64,000 bases of DNA. It comes from Nematostella vectensis. Taxonomy: Eukaryota > Cnidaria > Anthozoa > Actiniaria > Edwardsiidae. The translations under genes and the position numbers were made by a program. Below, piece after piece: positions 49,731-61,876 of this stretch (position 1 is its first letter; each line of letters opens with the position of its first letter). The stretch lies in the NCBI RefSeq assembly GCF_932526225.1, contig NC_064034.1:2032001-2096000 (forward strand). Direction: 5' to 3'. The notes under the pieces were generated by a model that worked only from the letters and a program-made list of their open reading frames with translations, ran no database searches and had not been told where the DNA came from.

Positions 49731-50497
49731 GGTAGTCACAAGTTATCAAATATGGATCTTTGACCTTAGATCGTTCGATGTAGAGAATTCGGGCAATGCG
49801 CCACGTTGGGTTATTATTTTTTTCACAAGAAAAATATAGAACAATAATACATCAGCGGTTATGCCTGTCAGCACATGCACATGAGCGATCATGCGTGAAA
49901 CCACAGGTATCCCATCAGCTGTGTAGTCTTGATAACTATAGCTCCAATAAACAGACGGGGTGTTTGTTAGTCTCGCGCAGCCGTTCTGTGTCGGTCACGC
50001 AACGCTCCCATCCCCACTAATTGGATCAGATTCCCCTCCCATTGTTTTGAGTGCGTCGACCGAACGTCACTCAAGATTTCCAGTCAACCAATCAGTTTGA
50101 ACGCATTAGAAGTGGGGATGAGAGCCAGTGGGGGGCTAGGTGTGTGGCAAAACCAATTTTAACCCCAAGGGATTTAGCACTTTGGGTGTTGTCAACAGCA
50201 CACAAAGTGCTTACAGCTAGTCTTCAAGTACTGTTATTGCATGGAATGATATGTTGCAAGTGTTGGCGAAGGAGTCTAAATAAACTTTTGTACCTACACA
50301 GGGGGTTTCCAGGCCCATTATTTCTTGTGCTTGCAATTCAAAAAGTGAGGGAAATAATGAATAATAAAAAATGAAGAAAAGAAAACAAGAAATTCCAACT
50401 CCATTTGGATTCGAACTACACAGGTTGTGTGTCACAGCTAAAAGCAGGGGGATTGGGGAGATCAATGAAACAAAGGCAGTTCTCGGGTTTGAAATAG
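49731..50497. other. Intergenic stretch between RPL18A and TLCD4-like genes
   Basis: It holds the promoter and 5' untranslated side of the TLCD4-like gene. No other gene is recognised. A lone B-box-like GTTCGAATCC (minus strand, about 50410) has no matching A box. Confidence 0.5.
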
Positions 50498-50503
50498 TTT
50501 ATT
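50498..50503 (-). promoter_or_regulatory. Poly(A) signal AATAAA of RPL18A
   Basis: AATAAA on the minus strand begins about 25 bases after the stop codon, giving a very short 3' untranslated region, as is usual for ribosomal protein genes. Confidence 0.8.
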
Positions 50504-50527
50504 TGGTGCTTCCTGGCGTCACTGAGT

Positions 50528-53173
50528 TTAGTACATGGTGTTTGGTCGCTTAGCAACAAACTTTGACTTGAATTGCGACTTCATGATGCGGTGAGGGAAG
50601 GGGAATTTGATTTTGCTATTCTGAAAATCAATAACAAAAACAAAAGTTAGTACATCAGTTTCAGTCTCTTGAAGGATACAGGCTTCCATGGCTGGTAAGT
50701 AAGACTGGATATTGAATTGTTTAGTTTGTCTAGAGCTACTAAATCTTCAGAGAAAGCCAGTCAATACAGACACTGCTCAGAAGTGGCTACAGGTGGGGGT
50801 GTCCATATAGACTTACATGCATCTGTTTGACATGAGGACGCCTGGCCTTGCTGGCTGGGATTACTTCCACCTTCATGATCTGGATGGAGTAGCCTCGGGC
50901 ACGGTGCCTTGCCGCCATGTCACGGTCTGAGAAAGGTATATCAACTAGCTATTAGACAATAATAGGTTATTTACTAGTATAATGTTATGACAAATCTGGG
51001 ATAGTACTACAGGCAGCCAAAGTTCTTAGTTTGCATATTTATAGAGGCTGTAAGGGGATTCACACTGATGAACTCTTTGAAGATATTGAGTTTGACCCAT
51101 TTTGTTTTGTCCTCAGACTCCTATAAACTTACCCCCCCTTCCTGCTTCTTTTATTTCAAACGTTTTACAGCAAAACAAATTTACCAATGTCTTCAAAAAA
51201 CTTCAACAGTGAATCCCAATACAAATACAAATCAATAATTTGAGCTGGCAGTGATAGTACTAATGCAAGATCATCTATTTGCAAATAATACTTTTAATTT
51301 GGCAACACCAAACCTGTCAAATTTTACTAGTCTTTATTTGCTGTTCTTGTCTCATAGGGAGTTTTAGGAAGGACAATATTTCCTCCAAACTACAACACTA
51401 AAACACATGGTCTATCAGGGATGTTTGTGTGTGTGTGTGCTAAATATCCAGCCTTCTGTACTCACTAAAGTAGAAATAGGGTTCTAGTTTTATTTTTGTT
51501 TCTTTGGAAGAATAAACACAGGTTGTTTTTATAGGAACTAGTTACAGATTGAGCACTTAAGAGTCATTTTTGTTAAGTCTCCATAGACGTTGTCTCTTCC
51601 TAATCTCTTTATAGTAGCCTGATACTCACAGCAAGCAGTAACGGCTCCAGACACGGTCAGGTCACGGTACTCCCTGTACATGTTGTGGGTGCCACTGCGA
51701 GAGTCATACCTCAGCCAGATACCAAAGTTCTTGATCTGAAGAGGTTTCTTCTCATAGATCTATAAAAAGACCACACCAAAATGATATTAAATATCTTCAT
51801 CTTCTTATATAAGGTGTATGAAAGAACTTGCACGTTTTATTTGCCTGCAGATGATAATTTTGTGATAGAAATGGGTGAATGGCAGAAATAAAAAGCTAAG
51901 TCACACTAACCTTATTAGACACATTTACTGTGTTTTTAATCAAATCAGTATGATGCAGAATTTAGTTGTCAACAAGACCCATTAATAACACTGTAAAACC
52001 GACTAAGTTTGTGACATATATGTGGTTCCAATATATTTGTGTGCTTTGGACACAAAGCTTTTTTATTGAGCTTTATTTTTAGCATTATGTTTGCTAATTT
52101 TATCTTCAGGAAAAATGTTGATCAGTTGAGGTTCTACCTGTTGACAAGAGACAATCTCTCCCTGAGACTTCTTCATTCTCTTGAGCTGAGAGATGAAGTA
52201 CCAGAATTTGGATCTGGCGACAACATCATCAGGGGCGAAGATACGCATCTTGTACAGTGGTGGGACGGTGAGCTTCTTGTTGGGCATAAGGCGCCCAATA
52301 ACCTGAAATTCCTTCAGCTGTAGCAAAAAAATATATTAACAGTCAATGATAGATCAAATTCTAAGGTCCTTGTTAAGCAATATTATTATTAGCAATACTA
52401 TTCAGTCTGAGATCTTGCTAGAGAATCACTAGTGATGTGAGCACTTTCAAGGTCACTTAAATGTATTTTGAAGAGTGCAAGGTAGCTATCCTTTAGCATG
52501 CAAAAATGTAGAACGCGTGCCTTTCTCAGCGTTCCAACTACATTCTCAACAACATAAAAAGGGGGGTAGCCATGTAGTCAAATGCATATTTGAGTAATAC
52601 TAGTTAAATGCAGCCATAAGTTATAATACCATATTACACACACTAAAGTTCGTAGTAGGTTCAATAAAATAGTCTCCTTAGATAGATACGATACGCAGAT
52701 CTTACTCAATATGAATGTATTTTAAAAGTAATAAAAAGACAAAACTGTCCTCCGTAAAAGAATAAAATATCGGCAAATCTACCGCTTTCAATCTATTTCT
52801 AAGTAAGGCAACTACACATCGCAATGAGTAAACAGTTTAGGCACTCTAAGCAAATGACATTACAAAATTACGAGACCCTAAACACCATTAATGTATGAAG
52901 TTAACTGGGTGTACTAAAAGAAAAATTCGACTGTCATGAAAAATTGTCGTTTAAACGCGAAAAATTCAAAATGGCCGGCAATTCACGTGAACCACGTTGA
53001 CTAGGCATTCGTAGGGGTTTCCGTTAAACAACAGCGCTAAACGCTATAAAATATACCTGATGTTATAGTGTATTTGTGATTTTATTTACTGGTTGTGAAC
53101 ACAAGGATGGGGAAGACGGATAAAAGGGTTGTTTTGGGATTTATTTTCGGTTTACCTCGCCTTGCACCTTCAT
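50528..53173 (-). CDS. RPL18A: 60S ribosomal protein L18a (eL20), five exons
   Basis: A structural protein of the large cytosolic ribosomal subunit. Exons are 53156-53173, 52138-52317, 51630-51759, 50817-50926 and 50528-50620, joined by GT-AG introns with correct phases. The product is 176 residues, the same length as human RPL18A. The sequence is near-collinear with the family: [110 protein letters not shown] and the C-terminal [10 protein letters not shown]. Exon 1 carries only six codons, as often seen in ribosomal protein genes with an intron near the ATG. A pyrimidine tract just upstream of the ATG is consistent with TOP-type translational control. No box C/D snoRNA was recognised in the introns by eye. 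Confidence 0.98.
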
Positions 53174-53185
53174 CTTGTTCGACAC

Positions 53186-53198
53186 GAGGAAAAGAGAA
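53186..53198 (-). promoter_or_regulatory. Pyrimidine tract, candidate 5' TOP motif of RPL18A
   Basis: On the minus strand TTCTCTTTTCCTC lies 12 bases before the ATG. Ribosomal protein mRNAs typically begin with such a tract. The transcription start is not shown by the sequence. Confidence 0.5.
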
Positions 53199-53920
53199 TG
53201 AGCCCCGCTTTGCTGGGGGTCAAACACCCGCAAGGAGTCATGGGACGTAGGACGCGATGCATCTTGGGACTTCGTATTGTTACAGGTAGCCTGACTTTAC
53301 CTTATTCTGCTTAATTTTCGCACTTCGCAAAAATTATGACCACGAACTTTTAAGTTTAAAAACACGTGAAATTGTTAAAATTAACTTGAATATAAAAACA
53401 TACAGTAAAGAAATATTAAAAAATTGTTTACAGAAGTTATGAAGGTTCTACCGTGATCTCCTAGAAAATAGGTTCGCGGATCGGCGGATTCGGCCCCGAA
53501 ACGCTCACGGATTACGGATTTCTATTTTTATTTCAGCGGATGGTTGGATTTTGGAAATTCGTCTCTGTTAACAACATGGGTGGATTTCGGATTTCGACTG
53601 CTTTGACGGTCGAATTTCGGATTTTAAATTGAATTTCAAAATCCGCGCTATTATTTATCTGTCAAACCATGCGGATCTATCTGCGGATCCACGGATTTGC
53701 ACCAAAAATGTAGCGGATCGGCGGATTTACATACCCCTATTCACCCCTCCCCCCTTGAACTTCATATTCGCGAAATAAAAAATAAAATAAATAATAATAA
53801 AAAATTCCGCGATCGCGAAATTAACAGCGAAGTGTGCCAGAAACGTTTCTCGAAAATTGCAGTCAGGATAGAACGGTCTTTAGGTGCGAGACTATGTCTA
53901 GGTAAAAGTTCACATATAAT

Positions 53921-54430
53921 GCAGGCCCGTACCAGGGGGGGGGGGGGGGGGGGGTGCGAAACCCGAAAAGACGGACCTATTTTTTACCGGGGGCATATCG
54001 AGAAAATTTAGACTAAAATTGTCGTTTTTCCCAGATGCGGTCACTCCCATATAAGGGAAGTAATATATTCCTTATTTGGAAAACCTGCACGATTCTTGTC
54101 ATTTTTAGGGCTGCCGTACCGCAGGTGCTTCGCCAACTTTGTTAATTGTATTCAGAAGAGAAAAGCAGTGACTGTGACCATCTTTAGTCAATGGAGAAAG
54201 CTTCTGAAAAGAAACCAGACCCCTAAAACGACAAAGTTTTCTTCATATGGTGGGGGGTGGGAGGGGGAGGGAGGGAATGAGGTCTCTGATAAAAATATGA
54301 CCCTCCCCTCTATTTTTGTATGCCTTTGCAGTATCTCCACGGGACATTTATTGTCGGATTTGGCTTACCAGAGCAGGAGAACATGTTCTCCTGACCAGAG
54401 TGATATAGCTTACAGGCCCGTACCCAGGGG
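53921..54430 (+). repeat. Poly-G GGCCCGTACC repeat with a nested segment
   Basis: It starts GCAGGCCCGTACCAGG with a G run, then CCGAAAAGACGGACC (compare 3920-3945). Its distal part 54333-54366 matches 4059-4090. Between them, 54016-54074 is the reverse complement of 38425-38483, so sequence shared with the 31-38.7 kb element lies inside this copy. A further CAGGCCCGTACCCAGG start follows at 54413. Confidence 0.6.
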
Positions 54431-54452
54431 GGGTTGCAGGGGGTGTGAACGC

Positions 54453-54667
54453 ACACAACGGCCGAAAGTCCACTTTTGGTTCTCAATAGACATGCTATTT
54501 GTAGACAAAACTATAAATGCTGCTATACATGATTGCTATACATTTAGACACAGCCCACAGACCCACAACAGCCTAAAGTCCACTTTTGGTTCTCAATAGA
54601 TATGCTATTTGTAGACAAAACTATAAATGATGCTATACATCAATGCTATACATTTAGACACAGCAAA
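54453..54667. repeat. 110-bp tandem duplication
   Basis: CACTTTTGGTTCTCAATAGA recurs at 54471 and 54581. Each copy continues through CTATTTGTAGACAAAACTAT and ends CATTTAGACACAGC. Confidence 0.9.
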
Positions 54668-56189
54668 GCTCAAAGCACAGAATTTACCATGTTCTGCTGG
54701 AAGATGAGAATAAAATATTATACATATCAGTTAGGGGAAGGGTCAGCTACCTGAGTAAAGTAATCATAACTAGGGATTTCGCACGAGATTTGTACGATTC
54801 AAGCATTTCCAAAATTTCGTTTTTTTTTTTTTCGGAGAGTGTCCCCGAACCCCTTTCACTACATGATGGAGTTAAAAAATTATACTCTCTCCCTTTCAAA
54901 TTACTCTAAAACATTAGGGGAAAATTTTGCATTTTGCAACATATTTTGTCCATCTGACCTTATTTTTCCTCGATGAAACAAGTGTGCTTGCGTTTGTTCT
55001 TTGTCTAATGCAAGATAATAAAACAAGTGTTGTCCTTATGGAGAATTCCCCGAAGAAAGGGATACTATTAGTACAACAAATCAAGTCCTTAATCTTTTGC
55101 ATTTTCCCAATATTCATTCCATTACAGTTTACTTCGCCCATAACTCCCACCCCAATGAACAATCATCCGTAAAGGGGGAGAAGGGTGGTGGCTCTCTGGT
55201 ACTATTGAATGGTCCAACATAGTTTGGCCAATATCATTTTAATGAGACAAACATTAGAAATTATAACCTAAAACTGTCATCACAAATGCAGCAATGAATT
55301 ACTGTCATTAGAGCACTGTAGGTTTGTATATACCAGACTCAACACAGCAATACCTGTTAAACCAGATGGAAACACTTGTCTTAATTCAATATATTTTTGG
55401 CTTATAGGGGGAGGGGGCTCATTCTCTTTTTCTTGTGTAGAAGAAGATAAAGGCGGAAGGCTTTCTGCCAACAACAATGGCCCTAGAAATAATTTTTGTG
55501 CTTTAAATTGATTAACTTATGCAATATGAACAGAAAAGGAAGTTTGCCATATTCATGCTGCAATTGAAATATTTCCAAGATGGCGCATGTGTCATGAAGT
55601 GCAGTCTAGATCATTCGATTGACTGCCTAACATTCTATAACATCTGAGACAATAACACCAAGGGTGACGACAGTTCCACTTCCAAATCAAAGTATATGCA
55701 GAGTGAAAATACCTATAAAAAATTGGTTTGTCAAACAATGAGAGGATAACCAAAAGTAAACCATTGACAATCTTGAGCAAATGAAACTTTTTGTACACTT
55801 ACAGTGCACATGTTTGAGTATTCTCTATTAGGTGAGGAACTGATTATTATTACTGTACTGTATATACAGTACTCGACTAAAACATTATCAAGTAAAAAAA
55901 AATTCTCAGCTATATAAAAAGCACTCAAATTCCACATTAATCTCTCCCTTTTATGCAACTACGTAGCACAAGTAGCTATCTCTCAGGTTTTGAGTTTTTC
56001 CATCAAATTGGCACTTGTCTGGAGTGATACATAGCACCAGATATGTAGCCTGCATACACCGAATTCAGCTTCTGATTTAATACGAGGACAGCAACACAAA
56101 GCTGAAAAAAAAAAAGTAAAAATAGCTAAATTTTCAAAAAGGTAGTTAAGGGTAAAACAGAGGCATCTCTTGAAATAGGAGGGGCTTGA

Positions 56190-56430
56190 TGGTAAGGGGA
56201 CTCATTAATACATATCTATATAGCAAAAGCAGGGGGGTCTCCTGGTTAAGGAGAGTGCTTATATACTTTCATAACGGAGGCAAGGTTTTCTAGTTAAGGG
56301 AGATCTCACATATTTACATACAGTAGCAGAGGCAGGAGGGAGGGGGTGGCTTGTTGTGATGGGGAGTTCTTACATGTTTATTTAGCAGAGACAGGGGTTC
56401 TCCTGGTTAAGGGGAGTCCTTACATATCAA
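56190..56430. repeat. About 65-bp degenerate tandem array related to the end of the synaptophysin-like CDS
   Basis: Four or so diverged units share TATATAGCAGAGGCAGGGG, TCTCCTGGTTAAGGGGAG and CTTACAT phrases. The same phrases occur once more at 57845-57900, where they span the stop codon and the last dozen codons of the synaptophysin-like gene on the opposite strand. Confidence 0.75.
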
Positions 56431-57869
56431 GAGACCATAATGTAAGAGAACAAATCCCTGTGGCCCATGATGTCATACTTGAAAGCTATTTTTAGATTGC
56501 ACGAGCTTGTCCATCATAGCATCCATGTATGGTTTGTCGTGCCATAGTTGGTTAGGGGCACCTATTACAATTTTCACAACAAACTTTTTTCCCTCTGCAC
56601 TTTTTTGCTTTGTTTGCTTTTTATCCCTTAAGCTGCTCCTACTTGTAGGATGGTGTCCTGGTATCTGTTAAGTTATCTAATCGAAATGTTATATGTATAA
56701 TTGAACGGGAAGACGTCGGGGAGACGGCGAATTTGGAGTTCATTCATGATGCATAGGGCTGACTCCTTAAAATACTTTTTTCTGCAATTCGGTGAGATAG
56801 AATACCTAGGCACTCTCAGAGTCTATGTTAAGTATTTTAATACAAGAAGGCCTTTATTTTTCCTTGATTTACAATATTTTTAGATGAATGAACTTCAAAT
56901 CTTCACACAAATGTTAAGAATCATGTCACTAAAGAAACCCTTGTCACTGGAAAAAGATTTACTTCATTCTAAAGACTTGAAAGCTTTTGTAAAAAAAAAC
57001 TCACTCACTGAGAGTTGAAGTCTCGCATCTCAACCTACTTTTTAGATTCTAGATTTCCAGTCGTTTCTATTTGAGTTTGATATCTTGACCTTTTTCTCTT
57101 TGCGTAGATTTTTTTTTAGTTTGCTTCCCTTGTAATCTATAGGTTTCATTACTTAGTGCATTGTTTAGTGTGTAAAAAATGTTCTTCTATGAGCGTGTTT
57201 TGTTCTTGTGACAATTCGCAATAAATTGGGCAAAAAAAATTATAAACATTTTTTTTCTCTGTATTATTTGAAAGCATAGACGCTTTTAAAATATGCAGAA
57301 ATATAGATCCGTTACTTTTTGCCTTGTAATATTGTTTCACAATCATTTACAGCGTATATCTTATTGCTTTGATCACAATTGTGATCGAAAAAGGAGTGAG
57401 TTTGCGGAAAGGTTGGGTGATTTGCGCACAAATGGTGTTCAAAAGCTTATAAAGAATATTAATAAAAATCACTGCTCCAATTGCTGCAGGATTCCTTATG
57501 GATACTTTGCTCAGGTTACACTCAGCTACTTTATGGGGAAGATTCGGGCTCCACGATCAATTATATGTGTATTTTGGGTGGGAGACATCCTAGTTTGTAT
57601 GGGGATCTCTAATGTTTATCACCCTTTTTTACAACTCTTGACGTCACAAGTGATATGCAAATTAGATACACGGATGTTGCCGGTTCCATGCCAAAATTGC
57701 TCATTTTAAAAAGGATCAAAAATCAGGTTTTTGTTTAAATCAAGTATCGAATATTGGAGGAATTATTGTTGGGATATTACGCTACTATACTAACTAGTCA
57801 ATTTGTCAAAATAAGCAAAAGAGAATTTCGTGTCATGTTCTCTTTAAGGGAGGTCTTACATACCCATAT

Positions 57870-60611
57870 TTATATAGCAGAGGCAGGGGGTGTCTCCTGG
57901 GTAACAGCTTCTGCATCTGGTCCAGCCATGCTGTTAGCCGCACGGCGAGGGCTGTGCCAGGGAGTCTCCTTGAACAGGAACCACAGGTTGAAGGCCCACA
58001 CAACACAGTTCAGGAATCCCAGCAGCTGTAAGGAACAACACACAATCAGAGGTTTATGCTTGGGAGACGTGTTGGTAGGTGAGATATGCACCCCCTTGGC
58101 CACCGAACAGGGTTTTTTGTTCTTAATAAGGTTAATAAATATCAAACCCTGTGGATAGGTTATTTATGACTGCACCTCCCCCCCCCCCTCTTAGGAAATC
58201 CTGGCTATGTGACTGGTAAACTTACCACAGACACATTGAGAGCAGCAAATGTAGCACCAGTCAGGTTATTGCAAACATTGGGTGTCCTACAATTAGTAGA
58301 GAGCGCAACATTAACCCCAACTTGAGTGGCATCCTTCAAGCCTGACAAGCCTGCAGCCCAGGCTATTGATGCAGTGAACCAGAAAATGACGTACAACACA
58401 CTCACTGCAAAGTCCTGTTGACACAAATAAACCAATTAGAGGCTTCAATGAGCAAAAATTAATCACACCATGAGTAAGACCAGCAAGCATTTCTGGGGTC
58501 ACTTAGATTGACTAGATTCACACATTTAAAAGGAAAAATATGAGCAGTTTTATGTTAGAAGTTGGGAAGCTAAAGCCTGGTCATGGCTGTACTAATAAAA
58601 TACCAGAAATATCTCCAGCTTTTATTACTCTTAGTTTCTTCCACCTCCCAAGGAGGAAGGTGTTAAGAGTCACCTTCAAATAAAAAGCACCCCTCCCCGC
58701 CCAAATAATAAAAAATAAAAGATGCACAAATGACCAAACACAAGGCTTTTATCACACATAAGTTTTATCTTTTTTTATCAAGCAAATAAAATGGTGAGCT
58801 CATATACAGGGCTAAAATCTGAATTTTAAAATAAGTAGAATCTCATGAATCATGGATAAATAAGCACCCCAGGTGCTAAAACAAGTAAATTTTTATTTTA
58901 TAACAAAAAGAGCACTCACATTATAATGCAATCCAATCACTCCAGAAGCTTTTAAAATAAAAAAGGTACTAAAGCACTTACCACAACAGGCAGAGAACAT
59001 ATTCCAATGTCTGTTGATGTAGAATCCTTGACTTGGTCTTCAAAAAACGTGTAATAGAGAGCCGCCCCAATGGCATAGAGGAAACATGTTGTACCAACAA
59101 ACACAAAATACTCTGATTCAGACTTATAGTTGAGTGGCTGTGTATATTGTGACACATTCACACACTTGAACCCATTAGGCTGGTCCACATAAACCCTTGC
59201 CTCATCAAATGTGTAGGAGAAATCAACACTGACATGCTGAGTGACAGTCTTATTGGTCTTATCAGTACAAAGTGCATTGTATCCATAGTTCCCACGGTAA
59301 CCAACTGTTGTTGCAAAGGCAAAGATGGCAATAAACTGCAAGAGAAAAGAGGATTATCTCAGTGGTCAAGAAAATACATATTCAAAGCAATCCACACTGC
59401 TTGTGAATAGGTAAAATTATATTTAAGCCAAAATAAAACAACAGCAATAAGGCCAAGTAAAAAAAAAAATATGTTTCCAGCCAATGTTCTGGGGAAAAAA
59501 GGTGCAGGTAGGCAGCTTTTTATTTTATTTCCTGTATTTTTATTAGTCTTCCAAAGGCATCGACCTATCCACAAAGCACCTCACATACAGTACCAAAGTT
59601 TTAGGGTTTTGACTGACTGCCTATCACAATGCAAAAAAAAGTTTTCTTTCTGCAGTGTGAAATAGAAGCAAGTGTTTCTTTCACAGTCGAAGACGAAGAG
59701 AATGATGATAAAAGCTTTAAATGGGAGAGGAAAAATGCTATGAGTAGCATACTTTGCTGATGTTCATTTTATTTCCACAAATAAAAGGACTTTGTTTTGC
59801 TCTCCCTCTTCTTCAATAGTGAAACGCCAACATAACAGTTTTACTAACATCCAAGGGGAATGAAGGAATCAAATGCATATCTCATATTTCTTCCCTAAGA
59901 AGGTAATTATTTAAGACATTTCTGGGATATTTAAAGAATTCAAAGCAGGGTTTGTTGTTCTGCTATCAAACCCTCCCAAAGAAACACCTTATTTTTATTT
60001 AGTGCAATGAAGGCACAGAAATACTGTTTTGCATTTCATTAGTAGAATTAAAAGATTTGGATTTTGGAAGATTTTAAAAATATTTGGTTTAGATGTGGTA
60101 CAAGCTATGCTGTGGTATGCAATTCATAATGATATACTAGTTTTTCTGTTAAATTCGACTGAAAGGGGGTGTACAGGTGACCATTATTTGCTTATGTAAT
60201 CAAATATCTCAATGGATTTGAGCACAAGATCGAAATGAGTAGCGAATGAGTCAAACTTTGTATGCTGTTAAATCTAGATCCGAGCAAAACGACGGACTAC
60301 AAAATCACTATCATTATCATCTTATAAAAACACCAAGTGGAAAGCACGCCGGAAATAAAAGATCAGGCAAATAACAACGTTATTTTCTTACACAAATATA
60401 TAAAACAAAACGGTTTGTCCTGTCGGTAAACATTCAAACTCATTGTCATAGCGCGCTTATTCGCAAATCCCACCTCCAAGACCTCTCAGCTAGACCACTC
60501 CAATATCGCCATCTCTATACAATTTCTATTACTCACCAGTTCGATGACCTTGATAAAGCCTCTTGGTTCCTTGAATATGTTGAAGTTGGGTTTACTGTTT
60601 AGGGTAGGCAT
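57870..60611 (-). CDS. Synaptophysin-family MARVEL membrane protein, four exons
   Basis: A four-pass vesicle membrane protein of the synaptophysin/synaptoporin/SYPL family, which in other animals sits on synaptic or secretory vesicles. Exons 60537-60611, 58982-59335, 58226-58414 and 57870-58025 all join in phase 0 to give 257 residues, about the length of SYPL1. Features are an N-terminal KEPRGFIKVIEL leading into segment 1 (FIAIFAFATTVGY), a first luminal loop with cysteines and the sequons NKT and NVS, segment 2 (VFVGTTCFLYAIGAALYYTF), segment 3 (VSVLYVIFWFTASIAWAAGL), and segment 4 ending in NLWFLFKETPWH, a family hallmark. The short cytosolic tail (about 40 residues) lacks the tyrosine/glycine-rich repeats of neuronal synaptophysin. 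The last 10-12 codons and the stop lie in sequence shared with a downstream tandem repeat (56190-56430). The ATG is the first in frame. Confidence 0.95.
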
Positions 60612-61876
60612 GTTTTTGCCGGTTTGAATGGGGCCTGTCTCTCACTTCTGCCTTTCTCGCTTGTGTGAGTAACCGCCTTTCGCCGCGGTAACCACCCTAC
60701 TACCCAAGCTCAAGATGCATGACGGTTATCATAACCACAGGTAGCCCAAACGGCTTTTGCTCGGCGCATATAACCATTATTTGATCTTTTATTTTTCTTG
60801 TGTATATAATATTTGTCGCCAACATAACACACACAAAATAAAGCATAAATAGTAGCCAAAATCGCGAAAGGGACACGAAAAAACGACAACGAGAAAGGAA
60901 AAAGCTCCCATAGCTCTTTGTGACGTCATCAATGTCATTTATACGGCGCGCGAGCTAACCATTCAATGTACGCGCGAGAAGAAGATTGGAGGCGGGGATT
61001 CTTACGACCAGATCAAGTGAGTAAATTGCATTTAGCTCTAACACATATGGCACACTCATAGACTAAACCTAACCAGTTTATAAACGCTTGTAGGCAAATC
61101 TCATAATTTCACAATTCAACTAGTTTTTGCCGCGCGATTTTTAATTCTTTTGAATCCATGAAGATATGGTTCTTTATTTATTGAAGGTTTAGGAGGGGTG
61201 GGGTTGCCAATATCGACAGCAAGCATTTCCCAAAAATGAGAACTTGCTCTCGCCAAACTAGAAGCAACGCGTGCATTTTCAAGCATTTGTTCAATGGAGT
61301 TTTCTTGTGCTCAATTGTTCCAAAAGTTCTTATGGAATAACATTGCATTTGTTTCTAAGAGTAAAAAGTTAAGAGCGATTGTCACATTTTTTTAAGACTT
61401 GACCTAAGTTTTTTTTAGATCCTACATCTAGACACATAAGGGATAAGACCAAAAAATGAGAGAATAAGCCATTGAATTCGTTTATTTTTGTATTATAATT
61501 ATTAGATTTTTTTGCTTTTAAACAGCTTAAATAGTTTAGCCAGGGGCTCAAGCCTATAATTTTTGTTTGTTTATTGTATTTGCGTGATTATTCTGAAAAA
61601 GATCTTGAATCATTTAATTTGAAGGCTGCGATGACAGGTCATCGGATTCAATAATTGTGGTACTATAGCATATATTTTCGTGTTTCGCCTTGTATGTGGC
61701 GGAAAATTAATTAGGAGGTTAACATTTGTTATTGGTAACGATCCCGGTCCTTTATTTTGATAAAACAATGATTGCCTGTATTGGCCCTATGTTCTAGAAC
61801 TCGTAACCATGGGAACGCTAGTCCAAGATGGCGTCCAATACAAACTAGCAGCGGGTTTCTCATTCCCGCAGTAGAA
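60612..61876. promoter_or_regulatory. Divergent intergenic region, shared promoter side
   Basis: 1.26 kb between the start codons of the synaptophysin-like gene (-) and the unrecognised gene (+). It must hold both promoters and 5' untranslated sequences. GC-rich patches occur near 60680 and 60950; no specific element can be assigned. Confidence 0.5.

Larger units (their letters stand above)
53199..57869. other. Repeat-rich intergenic region between RPL18A and the synaptophysin-like gene
   Basis: It contains the RPL18A promoter, a GGAT/GGATTTCGGATT-rich degenerate repeat (about 53470-53740), poly-G repeat copies (53921 and 54413), a 110-bp duplication (54453-54667) and a 65-bp degenerate array (56190-56430). 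Short frames here (for example 57293-57709, +) do not resemble any protein recognised. Confidence 0.5.

Noticed and set aside
50400-50425. Pol III B box GTTCGAATCC on the minus strand
   Set aside because: Perfect motif, but no A box at the right distance and no cloverleaf. Chance or old SINE debris.
57293-57709. 138-codon plus-strand frame
   Set aside because: Not similar to any family I recognise, and it has no supporting exons. The length is compatible with chance in AT-rich DNA with few stops.
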